Shown here: positions 1-8,037 of the stretch, piece after piece | Numbering within the stretch: the stretch's first letter is position 1 | Layout: each line of letters begins with the position of its first letter | Assembly (NCBI GenBank): GCA_015486425.1 | Contig: WFRQ01000410.1 | Location: 1 to 33,263 of the forward strand | Source: Deltaproteobacteria bacterium | GTDB taxonomy: Bacteria; Desulfobacterota; Dissulfuribacteria; Dissulfuribacterales; QOAL01 | DNA length: 33,263 nucleotides | Direction of reading: 5' to 3' | Translations under genes and position numbers: made by a program | The notes under the pieces: generated by a model | What the model saw: only the letters and a program-made list of their open reading frames with translations | Databases searched by the model: none | Told to the model about the DNA's origin: nothing

Positions 1-35
1 AAAAAGGCAGGTTTACAATCAATACATTTAGCATC

Positions 36-1361
36 ATGATGCCCATGACTGACATCAACCATACGAAAAAGACTTCTGTTGTAATATGCTGCAAGGCATT
101 GCTGTTCTTCTTCATTATCACTTTTTTTTCAATAGATGCTGTCCTGGCGGCCAGTGCTACATTGAGCTGGAACCGCAATCAGGAGCCTGACATAGCAGGA
201 TACCTGATATCCTGGGGCACAGAGACAGGCAAGTACACAAATACCATCTTCATATGGGACCCCTCCAACACCCCTTCAAGGCGTGTCTATACCATTAACG
301 ATCTTGAAGAAGGCAAGACCTATTATTTTGCATTCAGAGCCGTTGATCTCGCCATGCAGATCAGCGATTATTCAAGCGAAGTTGTAAGAGACCTTTCAAC
401 AGACAGAAGTAATTCCTATACACTTCTCTCCCTTTATTCAGATACAGACACTGAACCTGATTTTGAAAAGTACCCGGTTATTTCCGGGGACATGAATGGA
501 GACCACATGGACGACCTGGTGCTTTTCGGCAAAACCGGTATTTATGTCGCACTGTCTGAAGGAACAAAATTCGCGTCACCTCTACTCTGGTATGATTACA
601 GTGACAATTCCGGCGAATCCGACAGTCTCACCGCTGATTTCCAGGAAAGGGGATGGCAGGTTACAGGCACCGGGGATATTAATGGCGATGGTTATGATGA
701 TATTATGCTTGCAAATACCGATACCGGCACACTGTCCATCTGGTTCATGGGTGAAGCGGGTTTTGATCATGAACTTGTGATTGATCAGGTTGATTTCGCG
801 AAAAACTCTCTGCATGGTCTTGCGGATTTTGAAGGAAATGGTTCAGCCGACATTCTGTGGCAGGACAACATCAACGGCGAGCTACGCAGATGGACTGTTG
901 ACGAAAACGGAGGCAGTGATGAGCGCTATCTCGGTGTTATGCAGGATCCTGCCTGTCACGTCGAGGGACTTGGGGACTATGATGGCAACGGCGCTGCAGA
1001 CATACTGTGGCATAACACCGATTATGACGTTTACTTCTCATGCGTGACCAGGGACACTGAAATGCACTGCATCTACCTTGGGGGGCCGGAAGATACAGAC
1101 TCCTCTGTTGTGGCCTCTGGTGATTTTAACGGAGACGGCTACGAAGACATCCTCTGGCAGAATGTCAACAATGGTGATTTTTATGTCTGGCTCATGGACA
1201 GTGAGGGAGTGATGGGAACCATGCCTCTTGGTTCGGTGAACGTATCTGACTGGAAGATATTCGGCGCAGGAGATATAAACAACGACGGGCTTGCTGACAT
1301 AATATGGCGTTATGATCTGACAGGTGACTTCATTCCTCTCCTGACTCAGCAGTCTGAATAA
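36..1361 (+). CDS. Secreted fibronectin-III / FG-GAP (VCBS) repeat protein
   Basis: The 441-residue protein is probably exported. Lysines at 11-12 precede a hydrophobic stretch (about 14-38) ending in an AxA-like cleavage site near residue 38. Residues 40-118 look like a fibronectin type III domain (LSWNRN, GYLISWG, TYYFAFRAVD). Six FG-GAP/VCBS-type calcium loops of the form GDxNGDGxxDI then follow at about residues 151, 213, 263, 313, 362 and 412. Most are about 50 residues apart, the spacing of blades in an integrin-like beta-propeller. Related proteins are usually extracellular or surface-attached and bind carbohydrate or protein partners; the ligand here cannot be told. ATGs at 36, 39 and 45 are all in frame and none has a strong ribosome binding site, so the exact start is open. 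It is transcribed away from the amino-acid operon and ends before a strong terminator. No sorting tail or anchor is visible. Confidence 0.85.
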   Translation: MMPMTDINHTKKTSVVICCKALLFFFIITFFSIDAVLAASATLSWNRNQEPDIAGYLISWGTETGKYTNTIFIWDPSNTPSRRVYTINDLEEGKTYYFAFRAVDLAMQISDYSSEVVRDLSTDRSNSYTLLSLYSDTDTEPDFEKYPVISGDMNGDHMDDLVLFGKTGIYVALSEGTKFASPLLWYDYSDNSGESDSLTADFQERGWQVTGTGDINGDGYDDIMLANTDTGTLSIWFMGEAGFDHELVIDQVDFAKNSLHGLADFEGNGSADILWQDNINGELRRWTVDENGGSDERYLGVMQDPACHVEGLGDYDGNGAADILWHNTDYDVYFSCVTRDTEMHCIYLGGPEDTDSSVVASGDFNGDGYEDILWQNVNNGDFYVWLMDSEGVMGTMPLGSVNVSDWKIFGAGDINNDGLADIIWRYDLTGDFIPLLTQQSE

Positions 1362-1405
1362 TTCTCAATGTCTGGTGGCAACCAAACATTGGTTCAAATC
1401 TCATG

Positions 1406-1589
1406 GGGAGAGTTCCCTGTTTGTCCCAATATCATAACGTGCTGCGGCTATGTAACTTTTTGAGACTGGTTCTGAAACTGTCATGAGGTGTCACGAACGT
1501 TATATGCAGGTTTTCTCGCAGAACAAATCTCAAAAAGCCACACAGCCTCCACAATAATAGAAAAGGCGAGACAAACAGGGAATGCTCCC
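1406..1589 (+). mobile_element. MITE-like element, copy 1 (184 bp)
   Basis: This non-coding element has imperfect 20-bp terminal inverted repeats: GGGAGAGTTCCCTGTTTGTC on the left, and on the right the reverse complement of a sequence differing at two positions. The 9-bp direct repeat AATCTCATG flanks it at 1397-1405 and 1590-1598, as expected of a target-site duplication. Inside, 1456-1474 pairs with 1519-1537 with two mismatches, so the whole element can fold into one long hairpin. A second copy lies in the opposite orientation at 13399-13569 with a different duplication. It has no coding capacity, so it must have been moved by a transposase elsewhere in the genome. Confidence 0.88.
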
Positions 1590-1616
1590 AATCTCATGAC
1601 TCACCCCAGAAAATGT

Positions 1617-1650
1617 AAAAGGGTTACAGCAACAAGCCGTAACCCTTTTT
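1617..1650. terminator. Bidirectional intrinsic terminator
   Basis: The stem AAAAGGGTTAC / GTAACCCTTTT has an 11-nt loop. It is followed by T-rich sequence on the plus strand (TTTTTCTTTTT) and by a shorter T-run on the minus strand. It lies 256 bp after the secreted-protein gene and about 200 bp beyond asd, so it can end transcription from both sides. Confidence 0.85.
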
Positions 1651-1704
1651 CTTTTTGGTAACCTTCTGGGCAACTTCGTTTATCCTGAGGGGTTGCATTA
1701 TTGA

Positions 1705-1720
1705 GGGGCTGTCCCAAAAT
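1705..1720 (+). other. Possible insertion-sequence end remnant
   Basis: GGGGCTGTCCCAAAAT resembles the outer end of some transposase-bearing elements whose termini read GGCTGTCCCAAAA. No matching second end or transposase fragment is visible nearby, so this would be a relic at most. The rest of 1651-1856 shows no gene; a small palindrome (TTCGC/GCGAA) lies near 1780. Confidence 0.25.
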
Positions 1721-1856
1721 AACTTGGCGGATTTGCAGCAAATTCCACAATCGCTCAATCCAGGATTGTTTTATTTTTTCGCTGTTTGCGAACCTGTTCC
1801 CTGATCCTCAACGCCTTACGAAAGGCTGCCTTGCAAAGAAAGGCATGTATCAATTT

Positions 1857-2909
1857 CTACAGATATTTCTCTGCCATGAGTTCAGCAATCTGAACCGCAT
1901 TGGTGGCAGCACCCTTGCGGATATTGTCAGCCACTACCCACAGATCAAGGCCATTTTCCTGAGATATGTCCTCTCTTATACGGCCCACAAATGTCAGGTC
2001 CTGCCCCTCTGCATCAAGGGGCATGGGATAGATATTTTTTGATACATCATCAACTACCTTGACACCAGGGGCTGAAGAGAGAAGCTCCCTTGCCTTGTCA
2101 GCGCTTACCGGGTCTGCAAACTTCAGGTTTACAGACTCTGAATGACTGTAGAACACAGGCACCCGCACAGTGGTGGCAGAGACCATGATAGTGTCATCCT
2201 CCAGTATCTTTCGGGTCTCATTCACCATTTTCATCTCTTCTTTGGTATAGCCATTTTCAGTAAAGACATCTATATGGGGCAGGCAGTTAAATGCTATCTG
2301 ATAGGGATAAGCACTGTAGTCAAACTCTCCTGCATACCCCTTTGCTCCCTTACCCTCACCTGCACCTGAAGCCCACTGTTTTACCTCTGCCTCAAGCTCA
2401 TCAATGGCCTTCTGGCCAGTGCCGGATACTGCCTGATATGTTGATACTACTATGCGCTGAATTTTTGCATAGTCATGCAGAGGTTTCAGGGCAACCATCA
2501 TCTGAATGGTGGAACAGTTGGGATTGGCTATGATGCCCCTATTTGTATAACCTGCAACTGCATGAGGATTTACCTCTGGCACAACAAGAGGCACGTCCGG
2601 GTCCATGCGCCATGCACTTGAGTTGTCTATTACCACTGCGCCGGCCTCTGCTGCGGAAGGGGCGAACTCGAGGCTGCGACCGCCTCCTGCGGAAAACAGG
2701 GCAACATCTACACCATCAAAAGAATCATGTCCGAGCTTCCTCACTATGACCTTCTGGCCCCTGAAGGAAAGTTCTTTTCCCTCTGACCTCTCTGAGGCAA
2801 GGTAACGTATCTCATTAACAGGGAAGTCACGTTCCTCAAGAACCTTTATCATCATCTGGCCCACAGCGCCGGTTGCACCGGCAACAGCCACATTAAACCT
2901 GCGAGACAT
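1857..2909 (-). CDS. asd: Aspartate-semialdehyde dehydrogenase
   Basis: This enzyme reduces aspartyl phosphate to aspartate semialdehyde with NADPH, the branch-point intermediate for lysine/diaminopimelate, threonine, methionine and isoleucine. The 350-residue protein has the N-terminal nucleotide loop GATGAVGQ (11-18), the catalytic cysteine in NPNCST (Cys132), the conserved SxYQAVSGTG segment (156-165), the catalytic-histidine region around SHSESV (His257) and a C-terminal RKGAATNAVQ. The length and lack of large insertions fit the bacterial Asd branch. It is the last gene of the ilv-leu operon and starts 7 bp after the leuB stop, so the two are surely co-transcribed. Its place makes sense because its product feeds isoleucine synthesis through threonine. 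Confidence 0.96.
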   Translation of the reverse strand: MSRRFNVAVAGATGAVGQMMIKVLEERDFPVNEIRYLASERSEGKELSFRGQKVIVRKLGHDSFDGVDVALFSAGGGRSLEFAPSAAEAGAVVIDNSSAWRMDPDVPLVVPEVNPHAVAGYTNRGIIANPNCSTIQMMVALKPLHDYAKIQRIVVSTYQAVSGTGQKAIDELEAEVKQWASGAGEGKGAKGYAGEFDYSAYPYQIAFNCLPHIDVFTENGYTKEEMKMVNETRKILEDDTIMVSATTVRVPVFYSHSESVNLKFADPVSADKARELLSSAPGVKVVDDVSKNIYPMPLDAEGQDLTFVGRIREDISQENGLDLWVVADNIRKGAATNAVQIAELMAEKYL

Positions 2910-2916
2910 CTTTCAG

Positions 2917-3981
2917 TTACCCCTCTGTCACGTACTTTGCCACAAGGTCACCGACCTCAGTGGTGGAGTATCCCATCTTTCCTGCTGAAAGGCTCTTGAG
3001 GTCCTGGCTGACAGCCTTGCGCACGGCATTTTCCACTGCCTTGGCAGCCTCTGTCTCACCGAGATAATCAAGCATCATCAGGCCTGCACAGATTGCTGCC
3101 ATGGGATTAATCACATTCTGACCAGTGTACTTGGGGGCTGAACCACCGATAGGCTCAAACATGGAAACACCTTCGGGATTTATGTTACCGCCTGCTGCAA
3201 TACCCATTCCTCCCTGGGTTATTGCGCCAAGGTCAGTGATGATATCTCCGAACATATTGTCTGTGACAATCACGTCAAACCACTCGGGGTTCTTCACCAT
3301 CCACATACAGGTTGCATCAACGTGGGCATAGTCTGTCTTTATGTCAGGATATTCCTTGGCGACCTCATAGAATGTCCTCTCCCAGAGGTCAAACGCATAG
3401 GTAAGCACGTTTGTCTTGCCGCACAGGGTCACCTGCTTCTTCTTGTTGCGCTTCCTGCAGTACTCAAATGCATATCGGATGCAGCGCTCAACACCCTTGC
3501 GGGTATTTATTGACTCCTGCACAGCAACTTCATCCGCGGTACCCTTCTTAAGGGAACCCCCAGCGCCTGCGTAAAGGCCCTCAGTATTCTCACGCACAAC
3601 TACGTAGTCAATATCCTCAGGCCCCTTGTCCTTTAACGGAGTCTCAACGCCGGGATAGAGGATTACAGGGCGAAGATTGATATACTGGTCAAGGGCAAAA
3701 CGCAGGGCAAGCAGAATGCCCTTTTCAAGAATGCCGGGCTTCACATCAGGATGCCCGATTGCGCCAAGATATATTGCCTTGTACTGCAAGAGGTCTTCTG
3801 CTGCTCCCTCTGGAAGCACCTCGCCAGTCTTTATATAACGGTCTCCACCATAATCGTACCAGGTTAAATCAAGTGAAAAGCCGTACTTTGTCGCTGCGGC
3901 CTCAAGTACCTTGACTCCCTCGGTAACAACCTCAGGACCAGTCCCATCGCCGGGAATTACTGCAATTTTATATGTAGCCAT
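2917..3981 (-). CDS. leuB: 3-isopropylmalate dehydrogenase
   Basis: This enzyme oxidatively decarboxylates 3-isopropylmalate with NAD to 2-oxoisocaproate, the third step of leucine synthesis. The 354-residue protein has the beta-decarboxylating dehydrogenase arginines (Arg94, Arg104, Arg130 in RENTEG), a catalytic lysine in CGKTNVL (Lys189), metal-binding aspartates (Asp222, and Asp246/Asp250 in the TDNMFGDIITD segment) and the cofactor loop EPIGGSAPKYTG (276-287). The EKGILLALR segment (86-94) keeps the acidic and leucine residues that form the isopropyl pocket, which favours isopropylmalate over isocitrate or tartrate. It resembles the form common in Desulfobacterota rather than that of E. 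coli. A strong site (GGAGG) precedes the ATG. It lies between leuD and asd. Confidence 0.93.
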   Translation of the reverse strand: MATYKIAVIPGDGTGPEVVTEGVKVLEAAATKYGFSLDLTWYDYGGDRYIKTGEVLPEGAAEDLLQYKAIYLGAIGHPDVKPGILEKGILLALRFALDQYINLRPVILYPGVETPLKDKGPEDIDYVVVRENTEGLYAGAGGSLKKGTADEVAVQESINTRKGVERCIRYAFEYCRKRNKKKQVTLCGKTNVLTYAFDLWERTFYEVAKEYPDIKTDYAHVDATCMWMVKNPEWFDVIVTDNMFGDIITDLGAITQGGMGIAAGGNINPEGVSMFEPIGGSAPKYTGQNVINPMAAICAGLMMLDYLGETEAAKAVENAVRKAVSQDLKSLSAGKMGYSTTEVGDLVAKYVTEG

Positions 3982-4041
3982 TTCTCTTCCTCCTTTTATT
4001 TACGAAATTAGCAGGTTACCAACAGACAGTCGAGCCTGTAA

Positions 4042-4118
4042 TGCAACAAAAACTGTATTTAATCAGCGTGAGACACTGAAACGTCTGACAGTTGCAATAA
4101 AACTGTGATTTATCAGGC
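4042..4118. repeat. Spaced direct repeat in the leuD-leuB gap
   Basis: Two related 26-27-bp units, beginning TGCAACAAAAACTGT at 4042 and TGCAATAAAACTGTG at 4093, both end near a TTTAATCAG / TTTATCAG motif and start 51 bp apart. They lie in the 238-bp AT-rich gap between leuD and leuB. Function unknown. Confidence 0.5.
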
Positions 4119-4219
4119 AGTAACCCATTGTAATAATGCTGACTGAATTAAGCATTTCAAAAGATGAAGCAGCATATCTGACAAAAGCTCAATTCAGAGA
4201 TAAATTAAAAACCCAGCCG

Positions 4220-4708
4220 CTATACACTCTTCATGACATGAGGGATAAGCCCTCCGTCAGCAATAAGCTCCTGCATAAATTCAGGTATGGGCTGAGCATG
4301 TACCGTGGTGCCCTTTGTGGTATTTGTAATGGTGCCTGTGTCCGCATCCACCTCTACAACATCACCCTGTTCAAATGCCTCTGCAGCCTCTCTGCACTCA
4401 AAGATGGGAAGCCCCATATTAAAGGCGTTCCTGTAAAAAATGCGGGCAAAACTCGGTGCTATCACACAGGCCACGCCTGCCGCCTTTATGGCAATGGGCG
4501 CATGCTCCCTGGAAGAACCACAGCCAAAATTGGTGTCAGCCACAATGATATCACCGGGCTGGACTTTTGACGCAAACTCAGGGTCTGCATCCTCCATGCA
4601 GTGTTTTGCCAGCTCGTCAGGGTCAGAGGTGTTAAGATAACGAGCCGGAATTATGAGATCAGTATCGATATTCTTTCCGAATTTCCATACCTTGCCTTTG
4701 AATTTCAT
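4220..4708 (-). CDS. leuD: 3-isopropylmalate dehydratase, small subunit
   Basis: With LeuC it isomerises 2-isopropylmalate to 3-isopropylmalate. From the ATG at 4708 the product is 162 residues, the usual length of the short HACN/archaeal-like LeuD class. A ribosome binding site (AAGGA, 6 nt upstream) supports this start. An in-frame ATG at 4768 would add 20 residues lacking similarity to the family. Visible motifs are WKFGKNIDTDLIIPARYL (8-25), the substrate-loop region YLNT and the swivel-domain signature FGCGSSREHAP (around 61-71). It follows leuC after 125 bp and precedes leuB. Confidence 0.94.
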   Translation of the reverse strand: MKFKGKVWKFGKNIDTDLIIPARYLNTSDPDELAKHCMEDADPEFASKVQPGDIIVADTNFGCGSSREHAPIAIKAAGVACVIAPSFARIFYRNAFNMGLPIFECREAAEAFEQGDVVEVDADTGTITNTTKGTTVHAQPIPEFMQELIADGGLIPHVMKSV

Positions 4709-4833
4709 ACCTGTTCCTTTATTTGAAATAGCTGTGCCGCTTCTTCTTTTTCCGTAAAATCCAAACATACCTGATGAATTTTCATTTCAGGGTGTATTGG
4801 CTGACGGATAACATGAACATTTAATCTGACAGT

Positions 4834-6096
4834 TTACAACTCCTCAGGGCTTCCAATTCTTCCGAGGATAGCGCTTGCAGCGGCAACCGCTGGATTTGCA
4901 AGATAGACCTCGCTCTCCTGATGCCCCATGCGCCCCACAAAATTTCTGTTTGTGGTGGCAACGGCACGTTCGCCTCTGGCAAGGATCCCCATGTGGCCGC
5001 CAAGACACGGGCCGCATGTTGGAGGACCTATTATGGCGCCGCTATCTGCAAAAATCCGGAGCAGCCCCTTGTCAAGGCAGTCAGAATAAACCTGAGGCGT
5101 GGCAGGAAGGATTATGAGACGCACCCCGTCGGCAACCTGATGATCCTTAAGTATTGAGGCTGCAAGCTCAAAATCTTCAGTGCGTCCATTGGTGCATGAG
5201 CCTATCACCACCTGGTCTATCCTGATATTACCGGCCTGGGACACGGGCCTGGAATTCTCAGGCAAATGAGGAAAAGCCACCTGTGGCTCAATATCCGCAC
5301 AGTCATACTCTATAACCCTTGCATATTGTGCGTCAGGATCACTGGTATAGAAGGTGTATGGCCTGCTGGCGCGATCTTTCACCCATGCCTCTGTTATCTC
5401 ATCAGGGTTGATAAGCCCTACCTTTCCGCCTGCCTCTATGGCCATGTTCGACATGGTGAAACGGTCTGCCATGGGAAGTTTTTCAATCACAGGGCCAGTG
5501 AATTCCATTGCCATGTACAGGGCTCCATCAACGCCAACATCACCAATGGCATGAAGCACAAGGTCCTTGCCTCCTACCCATGGTTTCAGCTCTCCCCTGT
5601 AGACAAACTTGATGGACTCAGGCACACGAAACCAGGTACGCCCCCTGATCCATGCAGCCGCAAGGTCAGTGCTTCCCACACCTGTGGCAAAGGCCCCAAG
5701 GGCTCCGTATGTACAGGTGTGACTGTCTGCACCGATTACAACATCACCCGGAACCACTATTCCCTTTTCCGGAAGCAGAACATGCTCAACCCCGCACTTG
5801 CCGCCCTCATAGTAGTGCAGAATATCCTGCTCTCTAACAAATTCGCGGAGCATGCGCACCTGCTCCGCACTCTTTATATCCTTGTTTGGCGTAAAGTGGT
5901 CTGCAACAAGGGCTATCTTTTCGCGGTCAAACACGGATTTAACCCCGGTATCTCGAAAAATCTTTATGGAAATAGGCGCGGTGATGTCATTCCCCAGGGT
6001 CATGTCAACAGGCACGTCAACAAGCTGACCTGGCTTTACGTGATCAAGCCCGGCATGTGCTGCCAGTATCTTTTCAGCGATTGTCATGGAACTCAT
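4834..6096 (-). CDS. leuC: 3-isopropylmalate dehydratase, large subunit (HACN/archaeal-like type)
   Basis: This is the aconitase-family catalytic subunit, which carries a [4Fe-4S] cluster. The cluster ligands are Cys301 (VIGSCTNGR) and Cys361/Cys364 (GPPTCGPCLGG). GADSHTCTYGALGAFATGVGST (122-143) is the conserved active-site block. At 420 residues it belongs to the shorter archaeal/HACN-like class rather than the roughly 466-residue E. coli LeuC, matching its short LeuD partner. Two in-frame ATGs (6096, 6087) are possible; an AGGAG lies 13 nt before the first. It is third of the leu genes, 243 bp after leuA. Confidence 0.95.
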   Translation of the reverse strand: MSSMTIAEKILAAHAGLDHVKPGQLVDVPVDMTLGNDITAPISIKIFRDTGVKSVFDREKIALVADHFTPNKDIKSAEQVRMLREFVREQDILHYYEGGKCGVEHVLLPEKGIVVPGDVVIGADSHTCTYGALGAFATGVGSTDLAAAWIRGRTWFRVPESIKFVYRGELKPWVGGKDLVLHAIGDVGVDGALYMAMEFTGPVIEKLPMADRFTMSNMAIEAGGKVGLINPDEITEAWVKDRASRPYTFYTSDPDAQYARVIEYDCADIEPQVAFPHLPENSRPVSQAGNIRIDQVVIGSCTNGRTEDFELAASILKDHQVADGVRLIILPATPQVYSDCLDKGLLRIFADSGAIIGPPTCGPCLGGHMGILARGERAVATTNRNFVGRMGHQESEVYLANPAVAAASAILGRIGSPEEL

Positions 6097-6252
6097 GGAT
6101 ATATATTTACTCCTGTTATCTATCGGAAACGATGGATTTTCACAGTAACCGCCATTCCCGGAGCGGGTACAACCAGCAATAGAAACACGGTCTTCCTACC
6201 TGTAAAACTGTACGCCCAAGAAAAGTGAGGAAGCCGTAGCTTGCAGTTTATA

Positions 6253-6276
6253 GTTCCCAAACCGGAGTTTGGGAAC
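6253..6276. repeat. Perfect 10-bp palindrome in the leuA-leuC gap
   Basis: GTTCCCAAAC-CGGA-GTTTGGGAAC is a perfect hairpin with a 4-base loop. Neither strand has a T-run after it, so it does not look like a terminator. It resembles the abundant GTTCCCAA...TTGGGAAC palindromes I recall from intergenic DNA of many bacteria. A degenerate GAGCT-rich repeat follows at about 6300-6334. Confidence 0.75.
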
Positions 6277-6339
6277 CAGCAAATTAGAGCTTCTTTTACT
6301 TTGAGCTTGGAGCCTTGAGCTTTCAGCCCTGAGCTGTTT

Positions 6340-7914
6340 TCACTGCTTCATGTATTCAAGCCTGTTCAGCGCATTGAGATATGCCTTTACACTGGCAGTG
6401 ATAATGTCAGGATCAGCGCCCTGGCCATTTACCTCAACATCACCATCCCTGAGCCGAACGGTTACCTTGCCCAGCGCATCGGTCCCTCCTGTGATGGACT
6501 GTACATTATACCTGAGCAGAATACTGTCGGTGCGCACCAGTTTCTTTACTGCCTGGAACGCTGCGTCCACTGGCCCTGCACCAAGGGAACATGTGATACG
6601 CTTCTCTCCTCCCTCTTCAATGGCCACAGTAGCTGTGGGCTTGATGCCGCTTCCCCCTGCTACATGCAAATATTTAAGCGAAAAGCGCTCAGGTATCTTG
6701 AGAATTTCCCCGGCCACAAGCACCTTGAGGTCTTCGGTGAAAATCTCCTTCTTGCGGTCTGCAAGTTCCTTGAACCGCACAAAAACACTGTCTATTTCCT
6801 TATCAGACAGGGTATAGCCGAGCTCCTCAAGCCTGGCCTTGAGGGCATGGCGGCCAGAGTGCTTTCCAAGCACCAGCGAACCCTGGGAAAGCCCCACATC
6901 CCTTGGGTCCATGATCTCATAGGTGGTACGCTCCTTGAGAACACCATCCTGATGAATACCTGACTCATGGGCAAAGGCATTTGCCCCCACTATTGCCTTG
7001 TTAGGCTGTACCTGCATGCCGGTAAGCGTGGCAACAAGCCTGCTTGCAGAGGTGATCTCCGTGGTTACGATATCAGTACGGTAGGGGAGGCAGTCGTTAC
7101 GGGTGCGGATAGCCATGACTACTTCCTCCATGGCAGTATTTCCTGCACGCTCACCTATACCGTTTATGGTGCACTCAACCTGTCTTGCGCCATTTTCTAT
7201 TGCAGAAAGCACATTCGCAGTGGCAAGGCCCAGGTCATTGTGACAGTGGACACTGAGAACCGCCCTGTGGATGTTTTTCGTATTCTCCATGACATAGCGG
7301 ATCATACGGCCAAAGTCCCAGGGAATGGCATAACCTACTGTATCAGGAAAGTTAAGTGTGGTGGCACCTGCATCCACCACTGCCTCAAACACCCTGCACA
7401 GAAAATCAAGATCGCTCCTGCTTGCATCCTCTGCGGAAAATTCCACATTGGAAGTGTAGGCTGCGGCATACTTCACTGCTGCGGCTGCCATCTCCAGTAC
7501 CTGTTCCCGGCTCTTTCTGAGCTTGTACTTAAGATGAATATCAGAGGTGGCAAGAAACGTATGTATCCTGGGATTTGCTCCACCCTTTATGGCATCCCAT
7601 GCGGTATCTATATCTTTTTCAGAGGCCCTGGCAAGAGCTGCAACCTGGAGGTCTCTCAGCTCACCTGCAAGGCGCTTGACACCCTGGAAATCACCTGGGG
7701 AGGCAATGGGAAAACCTGCCTCAAGAACATTTACGCCCATGCGCTCAAGCTGATGCCCTATCTGAAGCTTCTCCTCTACATTAAGAGAAACACCTGGAGA
7801 CTGCTCACCATCGCGCAGAGTGGTATCAAAAATAATTATCCTGGGTCTGTCTTTTCCAATCTCATCCATGATCTGTTTACCTGTGCCGTCATATCCAGCA
7901 TCCTTTTCTTCCAT
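6340..7914 (-). CDS. leuA: 2-isopropylmalate synthase
   Basis: This enzyme condenses acetyl-CoA with 2-oxoisovalerate, the committed step of leucine synthesis. The 524-residue protein has the DRE-TIM signature FDTTLRDGEQSPG (29-41), metal-binding histidines in SVHCHNDLG (His223, His225), NGIGERAGN (251-259) and the FAHESGIHQDG block (314-324). A C-terminal regulatory domain (about 395-520, with TGGTDALGKV) is complete, so leucine feedback control is expected. The family normally begins a few residues before RIIIFDTT. The ATG at 7869 (residue 16) is therefore an alternative start, and neither has a convincing ribosome binding site. It sits between pssA and leuC. Confidence 0.95.
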   Translation of the reverse strand: MEEKDAGYDGTGKQIMDEIGKDRPRIIIFDTTLRDGEQSPGVSLNVEEKLQIGHQLERMGVNVLEAGFPIASPGDFQGVKRLAGELRDLQVAALARASEKDIDTAWDAIKGGANPRIHTFLATSDIHLKYKLRKSREQVLEMAAAAVKYAAAYTSNVEFSAEDASRSDLDFLCRVFEAVVDAGATTLNFPDTVGYAIPWDFGRMIRYVMENTKNIHRAVLSVHCHNDLGLATANVLSAIENGARQVECTINGIGERAGNTAMEEVVMAIRTRNDCLPYRTDIVTTEITSASRLVATLTGMQVQPNKAIVGANAFAHESGIHQDGVLKERTTYEIMDPRDVGLSQGSLVLGKHSGRHALKARLEELGYTLSDKEIDSVFVRFKELADRKKEIFTEDLKVLVAGEILKIPERFSLKYLHVAGGSGIKPTATVAIEEGGEKRITCSLGAGPVDAAFQAVKKLVRTDSILLRYNVQSITGGTDALGKVTVRLRDGDVEVNGQGADPDIITASVKAYLNALNRLEYMKQ

Positions 7915-8037
7915 TCAACCATGCCACACTGCATGTTCACACGTCAACAGGGAAAGGAAGAAGAGAGAGTGACAAATACATTCCGGCTCCTGACTTGAAA
8001 AGTGTACCGGCCTGAAACCGATTCACTTCCGGATGTA

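Noticed and set aside
4136..4570. A 144-codon plus-strand open frame beginning in the leuD-leuB gap
   Set aside because: Its first 28 codons look plausible, but it has no ribosome binding site and most of it is antisense to leuD.
5266..6228. A 320-codon plus-strand open frame antisense to leuC
   Set aside because: It is the mirror of the strong leuC coding frame, with a Cys/His/Tyr-rich composition typical of shadow frames and no family resemblance.
6967..7998. A 343-codon plus-strand open frame antisense to leuA
   Set aside because: A shadow of leuA; no recognisable motifs and a skewed composition.
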